A DNA stretch of 16,156 nt from Prevotella sp. UBA2755 (GTDB lineage Bacteria; Bacteroidota; Bacteroidia; Bacteroidales; Bacteroidaceae), in contig DEJF01000043.1 of assembly GCA_002353225.1 (NCBI GenBank), positions 1 through 16,156 on the forward strand. The letters are read 5' to 3'. Positions 1 through 6,024 of this stretch are shown here, in pieces. Position numbers and translations under genes: made by a program. Within the stretch, counting starts at the first letter, position 1. Each line of letters begins with the position of its first letter. A model generated the notes under the pieces. That model had not been told where the DNA came from. It saw only the letters and a program-made list of their open reading frames with translations, and ran no database searches.

Positions 1-105
1 TAACCCTGCTATCCCTGCTACAGGAAGGCTGAAATACCGATGTACAAAGGGCGGAGCCTGTAGCAGGGTTGCGATTTATCCTGCTACAATGGTGCTACAA
101 CCCTG
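1..105. repeat. Left arm of long inverted repeat flanking the primase-helicase gene
   Basis: Bases 1-100 are the exact reverse complement of 2528-2627. After one mismatch at 101 the match continues to 105. The arm may extend left of the window, since it starts at base 1. Inside it is a nested 12-bp perfect inverted repeat, 13-24 against 57-68 with a 32-nt spacer, so a single strand could fold. The core CTGCTA (or its complement TAGCAG) recurs at 6, 15, 61 and 81, with a variant GTGCTA at 92. There is no transposase-type gene beside it. Confidence 0.95.
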
Positions 106-358
106 TCTTACAATCAGTCAGCGACTGTTTTTTGAGCGGATTGAAAACGGCTATAGGCGTTCAGTTGTTTGGCTGGAGCCGTTCAGTTGTTTGGCTATAG
201 GCGAACGGTTAAAAGGATGCTTCTTTCTCCCTCGAAGGACGTACCTGATACCCCTACACCCATATCCTGCTACCCCTACGCAAGGCATCTTCATCCTCGT
301 TCGGAGGCATCTTGCACAATAAGCGAAACGATTCTTTGGTCGTTTCAGATATATTTCG
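106..358. other. Gene-free leader between left repeat arm and primase-helicase promoter
   Basis: I see no convincing gene here. It holds a block of short direct repeats (149-208), one further CTGCTA core at 267-272, and a pair of GGCATCTT octamers near 285 and 306. Open frames crossing this stretch run upstream of the promoter at 335-366 and have no recognisable protein content. Confidence 0.6.
149..208. repeat. Interleaved short direct repeats
   Basis: A 16-bp direct repeat, GTTCAGTTGTTTGGCT, occurs at 159-174 and 181-196 (22-bp period). An 11-bp repeat, GGCTATAGGCG, occurs at 149-159 and 193-203 (44-bp period). A short inverted pair, CCGTTC (179-184) and GAACGG (203-208), overlaps them. 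The spacing of about two DNA turns fits a protein-binding array or iteron-like site upstream of the primase-helicase gene. Function is not known. Confidence 0.8.
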
Positions 359-366
359 TACCTTTG
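335..366 (+). promoter_or_regulatory. Bacteroidetes-type promoter for the primase-helicase gene
   Basis: TACCTTTG at 359-366 matches the Bacteroidetes -7 consensus TAnnTTTG, and TTTG at 335-338 lies 20 nt upstream as the -33 element. Transcription would start near 373, giving a leader of about 44 nt before the ATG at 417. This is the main reason for rejecting a start at 312. Confidence 0.8.
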
Positions 367-416
367 CATCATCAACTATAGCTTGTTATCATAACTGGCT
401 ATTATCAATAACTACT

Positions 417-2522
417 ATGAGAATTTCAAAGTTCAAAACCAAAGTCGGTGAACTGGGTTCACCTGTGAGTGAAGAATTGAGTGCTATCGTGGAACGCATG
501 CGCTCGGGTAATAACAAGGAAGCGGCAGGGCGGATAGCGAACAGTGCCCGCTTGTCGAGACTGATGGAGGAGAAAGGGAGTCCGCACTACTACCTGACGG
601 ACAAGGACCGCCTGCCCTACCTCATTTTCTCAGCAACATTCGGCAAGGGCGGTCTCGACCATCCGAAGGACTTCACCAACCTGCTCCTGCTTGACATTAA
701 CTGCGAGAAGGGACTGCCGCAGGTCGCAATGATGAGACGCAGTGTGGCACAGGTGCCCTATACGTTGCTTGCCTTCGCAGGGGTGAGTGGCGTGACCTTG
801 AAAGTAGTGGTGCGTTGTCAACCACCTGAGGGACTGGCGAAGGATGACAAGGAGGGTTATCTTGCCTACCTGACGGATGCGCAGAACAGTGCCGTTCGCC
901 TATATGGTGCCCTAACAGACTGTGAGGTGTTCATCAAGGAGCAATCCTTGAAAGTTGGTTGTCGCATGAGTCATGACCCGCAACTCTATTATCAGCCTGA
1001 GGCACTACCGCTTCCCGTCGTCCGTGAGGAGCAGGACATCCTGAAAGCCTATGAGGACACCCAGGCGGATGATGAGGGGAATGTGCTGCCATCTCCCTCG
1101 CCGGAGGTGCGTGAGCAAGCACAGTTGGAGTACCATACCTGTCTGTCGAAGGCAATAGAGGAGGCTGGTGATAACGTGGAACATTGTGTGCAGCAACTCG
1201 CAGACTACTGTGCGAAGGCGCATCTGGGTGAGGAGGACAGTGTGGAGCGCACCCGTTGGCAGAGTCGCTTCCGCACGCTCTCCGAGGATGTCATTCGCAA
1301 GATTTTCCGCAATGCCTACAAGAAACCACAGGGCGGGAAGCCACTCTCGCAGATGAATGAGAAGGAGCGTATCATGCGCTCTATCGTGGAGTTCTTCGAC
1401 CGTCGCTACCAACTACGCTATAACGTGGTGAAACAAGTGACGGAATACCGTCCCAACGACTTGACCTATAAGGAGTGGAAGCCGTTGACAGACAGAGACT
1501 TGAAGAGTATTGTCGTAGAGGAGATGAAAGAGGGTGGCGAGAGTTGGATGAATGATATCCGTACCTATGTCGAGTCAGCGCATATCCAAGACTATAACCC
1601 CGTTCATGAGTTCCTTGCCGCTGTGGGGGAGTGGGATGGTAAACAGGATTATATCGGAGCCTTCGCCCGTCGTCTGCCCACGAACTATCCGCACTGGGAG
1701 ACGTTCTTCCACCGCTGGTTCCTCGCCATGGTGGCGCAGGCACTCAACCTCAACCGTGACTATGGTAATTCAATGGTGCCGCTACTGATAGGTGGACAAG
1801 GCATGAGGAAGTCGAACTTCTGCAAGAACATCCTACCTCCCTCTATGCGTGAGTACTACATGGATGACATCAAGATGGACAATGCCGAGCAAGTAGAACG
1901 TGTCCTGAGTCGTATGTGGCTGGTATGTATCGACGAGTATAATGCCAAGACAGAGCGAGAGCAGGCGAAAATCAAACGACTGTTGACAGAGAAGGACGTA
2001 CAGGCAAGGAAAATGCGCTCCGACCAGTATACGATGACACCCCGTCTGTGCTCGTTTATCGCCACCACCAACGATACCACACCCCTGCCCGGTGGGGACG
2101 GCAGTCGTCGCTACCTGTGTGTGGAGGTGTCGGGAGAGATTGACATGACAGAACCAATACCTTATAAACAGATGTATGCACAGGCGGTGACGGAGCTGCG
2201 TCAGAAAGGTTGTGTCTACTGGTTTACCAGTGAGGACGAGCAGGAGATACAGGAACATAACAAGTCCTATCAGCAACTATCGTCACCAGAGCTGATCCTG
2301 CAGAGTCTGTTTGAGCCGGCTGACCAGCATTGCAAGGAGAATCTTTGGAAAACCACGGACATCCAGAAAGAAATCGCCAAACAGTTGAAAGCCAGCGATG
2401 TACCCAATCTGAAATCCTTGGGAATAGCCATCAAGAAACTCAACTACCCCAGGGGAGGAATCAGTGGAATTCGTGGCTATTACCTGACTCTCAGAAAAAA
2501 GACAGCCGGGCGGAATGAGTAG
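417..2522 (+). CDS. VirE/VapE-type primase-helicase (BT4734-like N-terminus)
   Basis: A 701-aa protein predicted to act on DNA in the cytoplasm. Residues about 60-195 match the BT4734-like domain, a divergent archaeo-eukaryotic primase fold: LLLLDIN at 89-95 (metal-site strand), the SGxxxK segment at 124-129, and SHDPQLYY at 185-192. Residues about 310-590 match the VirE/VapE ATPase, a helicase-like P-loop domain. It has Walker A GGQGMRKS at 459-466, Walker B LVCIDE at 502-507, a sensor-like FIATTND at 547-553, and a conserved RR at 564-565 that may supply an arginine finger. The ATG at 417 is chosen because the promoter lies at 335-366; an upstream in-frame ATG at 312 precedes it. The gene lies inside a 105-bp inverted repeat, and its TAG directly abuts the right arm. 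In Bacteroidales this family often occurs near HU-like proteins, as here. The family is old and common, but its biological role is poorly defined. The function as a replication or primase enzyme is inferred from the domains. Confidence 0.9.
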   Translation: MRISKFKTKVGELGSPVSEELSAIVERMRSGNNKEAAGRIANSARLSRLMEEKGSPHYYLTDKDRLPYLIFSATFGKGGLDHPKDFTNLLLLDINCEKGLPQVAMMRRSVAQVPYTLLAFAGVSGVTLKVVVRCQPPEGLAKDDKEGYLAYLTDAQNSAVRLYGALTDCEVFIKEQSLKVGCRMSHDPQLYYQPEALPLPVVREEQDILKAYEDTQADDEGNVLPSPSPEVREQAQLEYHTCLSKAIEEAGDNVEHCVQQLADYCAKAHLGEEDSVERTRWQSRFRTLSEDVIRKIFRNAYKKPQGGKPLSQMNEKERIMRSIVEFFDRRYQLRYNVVKQVTEYRPNDLTYKEWKPLTDRDLKSIVVEEMKEGGESWMNDIRTYVESAHIQDYNPVHEFLAAVGEWDGKQDYIGAFARRLPTNYPHWETFFHRWFLAMVAQALNLNRDYGNSMVPLLIGGQGMRKSNFCKNILPPSMREYYMDDIKMDNAEQVERVLSRMWLVCIDEYNAKTEREQAKIKRLLTEKDVQARKMRSDQYTMTPRLCSFIATTNDTTPLPGGDGSRRYLCVEVSGEIDMTEPIPYKQMYAQAVTELRQKGCVYWFTSEDEQEIQEHNKSYQQLSSPELILQSLFEPADQHCKENLWKTTDIQKEIAKQLKASDVPNLKSLGIAIKKLNYPRGGISGIRGYYLTLRKKTAGRNE

Positions 2523-2627
2523 CAGGATTGTAGCACCATTGTAGCAGGATAAATCGCAACCCTGCTACAGGCTCCGCCCTTTGTACATCGGTATTTCAGC
2601 CTTCCTGTAGCAGGGATAGCAGGGTTA
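2523..2627. repeat. Right arm of long inverted repeat
   Basis: This is the reverse complement of 1-105, perfect over 2528-2627. It exactly occupies the space between two convergent genes: the primase-helicase TAG ends at 2522, and the last three bases (2625-2627) are the stop codon of the methyltransferase. The nested hairpin (2560-2571 with 2604-2615) has no U-rich tract on either side, so it is not an ordinary terminator, although it could still slow transcription. Confidence 0.95.
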
Positions 2628-4379
2628 AAGGGCTAATACTGCCCTAAGGTTTGTGTCTGTAAATGTATGCCATATTTTCAGTTTGACAGGCTTGTAGTCA
2701 TCAAACAATTGTTTCGCAAATTTGATTTCGAACACCAAACGAAAATCATTTTCCGCAGCCTCTTCCACAAACTCATGTTTTGTACCAATACGAGCCACCT
2801 CTATATGGTATAAGTCACGAATACCTTTACCTTTTATATATGGCATAAAGTAGTAAAGTTTGTTTAATTTTACAGTAGAAGGGAATTTCTTACCCGTAAA
2901 GTAAACTTTAGCATTCTGATTCGTATAAGGGATGATATACTTGTCGGGTACCAAACTTATCAGGACGTTTCTTGAGTCATCAAGTTCTTGTTTGGAATTA
3001 TTCCTTCTCCTAATAAGAGGATTAGTGATGATATTGACATCCTTAGGATATTTCTCATGCAAATCAAACATGTCAATTTCATAAAGGCTTGGTGGCAACA
3101 TCTCTGATGCGACTTTATTGGCTTCCAGGTATTGGCTTTCTTCTGGATTTTGTGCGTCAATGTCATTAAACAGACGTATCAAAGAACGACCTATTGCGAA
3201 AGCGAGATTGACGGGGACAGCATTGCCGATTTGCTTATATTGATCCGCCAGATTACCCTCAAATGCCCAGTCGTCTGGGAAAGTTTGGATTCGGGCGTAC
3301 TCACGAACAGTCAAGGGGCGTGTCTCTGTAGGATGACATCGCTCTGTTTGTTTTTGGGCAGGGGCACATGTCAACGTTAGTGATGGCTCGTCCATAGACA
3401 GACGACGAGCCATGCCCGTTTTACCACCTCCAAGATAGAAACTTCCTCCCATGTATTCCTTTTGTTCCTTTACTGGTAGGTCTCGCCAGTCCCCACCTTC
3501 AGGTACCATTGCCATCACACGTGCTTTCTTTGCGGGATAAAGTTGACCTTCAGACTGAGGTACGTCTTTTTCAAAAAGAGCACCGCTGAAGAAGGCGTCC
3601 CGAAGGGTCATCACACGATGATATGGATCGGGCCATTTAAAGCGAATGCCTCTCTTGTAGATGTCATTACGGATGGCAATGATAATCAGACGCTCACGTT
3701 TTTGAGGAACTTGGTACATGATGGCTTTCAGCACACGAGGTTCTACAAGTGTGTAACCCAATTCTTTGATGGCGTTACGAATAATGTCTAAAGTTCTACC
3801 TTCATCATGAGAAAGAAGTCCCTTGACATTTTCTCCCATAAATACTTTAGGTTGTATTTCCTTTACAGCACGGGCAAGTTCGAAAAACAGTGTTCCACGG
3901 GTGTCATTCAGTCCACCCTTTTTACCTGCATACGAAAAAGCCTGGCAAGGGAAACCACCAGACAGGAAATCCACCTTTCCTCTAAGCGGTGTAAAGTCTA
4001 TTTGATGAATGTCGCCTTCCAGCACGTTCCATTCTGGATGATTCCTTCGTAAGGTCTTACATGCCATAGCGTCCACCTCATTAAGCAGGACATGTCGGAA
4101 ACCTGCCAGATGCATACCCAAGGCTAAGCCTCCTGCACCAGCGAATAGTTCAACGGACGTGTAATCTCGTAAAGGTGCTACGTGGAATTCTTCATCCCAG
4201 TTCGTATGGAGCATCATCCTGACAGGCTCAATGTCAGTTAACTCTTCCATGTAAAAGCCTTCTTTGCCGTTTTCGTTTCTACGATAAGGGTATACACCAC
4301 TTTCTCCCCATTTTTGCGCTGTAGCAAGTGAGGTGCCTGTGAGATCGGCTAAGTTTGTCACTGATAAGAATGTGGGCAT
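2625..4379 (-). CDS. Type II DNA (cytosine-5) methyltransferase with N-terminal HTH
   Basis: A 584-aa m5C methyltransferase that would transfer a methyl group from S-adenosylmethionine to cytosine, protecting host DNA from the partner nuclease. The conserved motifs appear in order: FAGAGGL at 79-85 (SAM binding), GGFPCQ at 141-146 with catalytic C145, ENVKGL at 183-188, QKRER at 226-230, LTVREYARIQTFPD around 356-369, and QIGNAVPV at 383-390. The first ~70 residues resemble a MerR/HTH-type DNA-binding region, as in M.SsoII and M.EcoRII, which repress their own promoters. After residue ~410 comes a C-terminal extension of about 170 residues that I do not recognise. The ATG overlaps the endonuclease stop by one base (TAATG), so the two genes should be translationally coupled, endonuclease first. 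The stop codon lies in the outer end of the inverted repeat. The sequence specificity cannot be read from the sequence. Confidence 0.93.
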   Translation of the reverse strand: MPTFLSVTNLADLTGTSLATAQKWGESGVYPYRRNENGKEGFYMEELTDIEPVRMMLHTNWDEEFHVAPLRDYTSVELFAGAGGLALGMHLAGFRHVLLNEVDAMACKTLRRNHPEWNVLEGDIHQIDFTPLRGKVDFLSGGFPCQAFSYAGKKGGLNDTRGTLFFELARAVKEIQPKVFMGENVKGLLSHDEGRTLDIIRNAIKELGYTLVEPRVLKAIMYQVPQKRERLIIIAIRNDIYKRGIRFKWPDPYHRVMTLRDAFFSGALFEKDVPQSEGQLYPAKKARVMAMVPEGGDWRDLPVKEQKEYMGGSFYLGGGKTGMARRLSMDEPSLTLTCAPAQKQTERCHPTETRPLTVREYARIQTFPDDWAFEGNLADQYKQIGNAVPVNLAFAIGRSLIRLFNDIDAQNPEESQYLEANKVASEMLPPSLYEIDMFDLHEKYPKDVNIITNPLIRRRNNSKQELDDSRNVLISLVPDKYIIPYTNQNAKVYFTGKKFPSTVKLNKLYYFMPYIKGKGIRDLYHIEVARIGTKHEFVEEAAENDFRLVFEIKFAKQLFDDYKPVKLKIWHTFTDTNLRAVLAL

Positions 4380-5095
4380 TACAGACCTCCCCTTTCTCTT
4401 ATTTCGTCAGCAATTCTGTTGATTTTTGCCATGATGAGTTGGCTTCCATCAATGTTGTCTTCCTCCACGACCTCGCCAAAAGCCTTTGCAAGTCGGTGAT
4501 AGAATTGCGTATCGCCAGTTAAATGCTCCCAGAATTCGGTACCGCAAAAAACAGGGAAATAAGAGTCTATTGCTTTATAGTTGGCAGAGAGTTCTTTTCT
4601 CTCTCCATACAGGACTCCTACTACCATGTCATCAATTTGTACGCCCATCCTATCTAATCTTGACTTGTTTTGTAAATGCTTAAAATGTCCTTGGATGGTT
4701 GCTATGTCGTCTTTATTAATAGTCTGCGGACCTGCTTTGCATTGACAATATTTCCTTCGTCCGTCTAAAGCATCAATAAACTCAATATCTATACCATCAA
4801 TTCCTGACGCATTACCAGCCACCTCTGCCAGTCCCGATATGAATATCTGGATATTCTGTCCAAAACTTGTATTAATGCTTGTACCAAGGATGCGGGGATA
4901 TATCAAGGCTTTTGCCAATGACTCGGGTTCTGTATTGCCACACAGAAATGCAGCCAGATAATTGATTAAAAAAGGATTGATGCTAAAGTCTTTTAATTGT
5001 AGCCTGTCCAATCCTTTTAAATGATTAGGTATAATGATATGGCGGAAATATTCTTTTCCACTTTCAACAATCTGATTTTTCTGCTCTTCTGTCAT
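4379..5095 (-). CDS. Type II restriction endonuclease, EcoO109I/PmeII-like
   Basis: A 238-aa protein upstream of and coupled to the methyltransferase gene, as expected for the nuclease of a type II system. It resembles EcoO109I/PmeII-family enzymes in the N-terminal NPFLINYLAAF segment (40-50) and in the TSFGQNIQIFIS region (76-87). The likely PD-(D/E)xK metal site is D100 or D103 in GIDGIDIEF (98-106) followed by QCK at 118-120 in YCQCKAGP, so Q replaces the usual E. Family members recognise GGNCC-type sites, but specificity here is unproven. Base composition looks more AT-rich than in the flanking primase-helicase and HU-like genes, which suggests separate acquisition. The family call rests on remembered patterns; the R-M role is well supported by its position next to the methyltransferase. 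Confidence 0.8.
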   Translation of the reverse strand: MTEEQKNQIVESGKEYFRHIIIPNHLKGLDRLQLKDFSINPFLINYLAAFLCGNTEPESLAKALIYPRILGTSINTSFGQNIQIFISGLAEVAGNASGIDGIDIEFIDALDGRRKYCQCKAGPQTINKDDIATIQGHFKHLQNKSRLDRMGVQIDDMVVGVLYGERKELSANYKAIDSYFPVFCGTEFWEHLTGDTQFYHRLAKAFGEVVEEDNIDGSQLIMAKINRIADEIRERGGL

Positions 5096-5117
5096 CGTAT
5101 GGAATCTTTAATGGACA

Positions 5118-5125
5118 CAAAGATA
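5118..5125 (-). promoter_or_regulatory. Promoter (-7 element) of the restriction-modification operon
   Basis: Read on the minus strand the sequence is TATCTTTG, matching TAnnTTTG. Transcription would start near 5111, leaving only about 15 nt before the endonuclease ATG. The -33 element is weak, as might be expected for a regulated promoter. Confidence 0.65.
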
Positions 5126-5148
5126 CAAACTTTTTTTTATAAGGTTCT

Positions 5149-5160
5149 TGTCACATGACA
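5149..5160. promoter_or_regulatory. Candidate operator overlapping the R-M promoter
   Basis: TGTCA-CA-TGACA forms an inverted repeat with 5-bp arms. It is placed about 24 bases upstream of the -7 element, where the -33 region would be. A dimeric DNA-binding protein bound here would block the promoter. The N-terminal helix-turn-helix of the methyltransferase is the obvious candidate, by analogy with M.SsoII. This is inference from position and symmetry only. Confidence 0.4.
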
Positions 5161-5197
5161 TTTTTACACATTATTAATAATTAAAAAGAGTAGCCAG

Positions 5198-5818
5198 TTA
5201 CACCTCCGTATAAATGAACTGCTGACCTTGCTTGGTCTTCAGCAGACGGGGGCGGTCACCCTGGCACCATTCCTCCAGTTGCTTGCGAGCGGAGTATTTG
5301 GTGAGGTTGGCGAATAGGGCGAAACGGCGGACGGTGGTGTAGCCGGTTCCTTGGAGACTCCGCTGGAGGGCACGGTCGATATGTTCTGTGTCGGCAAGCA
5401 ACTCCTGGGTGTCGGGGTTGTTGGCACGTCGGAAACCTCGGAGCCAGTTGCGCACACTCTTCTCGAACGACTTCACCGACTTGTACTCGATACCCTCGAA
5501 ACGGACATCGTACGTCCTAATGTCTTTTGCGTTGGTGATCTCACGGCATAGTCCTATCTTCGGGGCAAACGTGCCGATAAGCGTCTCCAGCCGATAGCCT
5601 TCGGCAAGGTAATAGCCCGTCGCCTGGATAAAGGCATTGAACGAGCGGGTGAGTTCTCCGGGACGCAAGGCATAGTGCTGGGCACAATACTCGTCCAGTT
5701 GTCTCATCGTTACTTTCTGTCCACTGCGTGGACGGACATACAACAGGTTCTTGCCGTCCTTCCCTTTCATGGGGGAGGGATGAACCTCAAAGGGCATTCC
5801 ATCTTGCTTTCTTGGCAT
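5198..5818 (-). CDS. HU-like DNA-binding protein with C-terminal HTH-like region
   Basis: A 206-aa protein of the Bacteroidetes HU-like class. Residues about 25-95 carry the HU-type pattern: a basic strand, the helical segment MRQLDEYCAQHY, then a stretch containing LAEGYRLETLIGTFAPKIGL, where HU proteins have the G..v.L..lGtF motif. The C-terminal part (about 155-206), with RFALFANLTKYSARKQLEEW and then LLKTKQGQQFIY, looks like a winged-helix segment ending in a beta hairpin. HU-like genes are often found beside VirE-type genes in Bacteroidales. Here the pair is convergent and separated by the R-M genes and a repeat arm. It probably binds DNA, but the target and partner are unknown. It has its own promoter. 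Confidence 0.82.
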   Translation of the reverse strand: MPRKQDGMPFEVHPSPMKGKDGKNLLYVRPRSGQKVTMRQLDEYCAQHYALRPGELTRSFNAFIQATGYYLAEGYRLETLIGTFAPKIGLCREITNAKDIRTYDVRFEGIEYKSVKSFEKSVRNWLRGFRRANNPDTQELLADTEHIDRALQRSLQGTGYTTVRRFALFANLTKYSARKQLEEWCQGDRPRLLKTKQGQQFIYTEV

Positions 5819-5848
5819 AGTTGATGATAGTTTTGGTTTTAACGGGTG

Positions 5849-5879
5849 CGAAGTTACTAAAAAATATTGAATACCGCAA
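5849..5879 (-). promoter_or_regulatory. Promoter of the HU-like gene
   Basis: On the minus strand TAACTTCG (5849-5856) is a near match to TAnnTTTG, with TTG (5877-5879) 20 nt upstream. The leader would be about 24 nt. Confidence 0.55.
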
Positions 5880-5985
5880 GTAAAAGGGGGAAAAATGTTC
5901 CTGTTTTAGTTGTCCGTGCAACCGATTGCATGGGCACCCAAACCATATTTAACGGGCCAAAAGAATAACGTGAGGGTAAAAGCAG

Positions 5986-5993
5986 TATCTTTG
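5986..5993 (+). promoter_or_regulatory. Promoter (-7 element) of the alpha-amylase gene
   Basis: TATCTTTG matches TAnnTTTG and gives a leader of about 25 nt to the ATG at 6025. No clear -33 TTG is seen, so an activator may be needed. This is plausible for a starch-utilisation gene but not shown. Confidence 0.65.
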
Positions 5994-6024
5994 CACACAA
6001 GAACTAAAAACTTACTTAATAGAT

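Noticed and set aside
149..208. CRISPR array
   Set aside because: Only two copies of each repeat, unequal spacing, no cas genes nearby.
312..416. In-frame N-terminal extension of the primase-helicase from an ATG at 312
   Set aside because: It lies upstream of a clear promoter at 335-366, and the extra 35 residues do not resemble the family. The ATG at 417 is preferred.
2560..2615. Hairpin in the right repeat arm as a terminator for convergent genes
   Set aside because: The loop is 32 nt and there is no T tract on either strand; it is also present in the left arm, where no gene ends in the window.
1..5818. Integrase, transposase or relaxase for a mobile element
   Set aside because: None of the proteins in this region shows recombinase or relaxase motifs; mobility is suggested only by the repeats and gene content.
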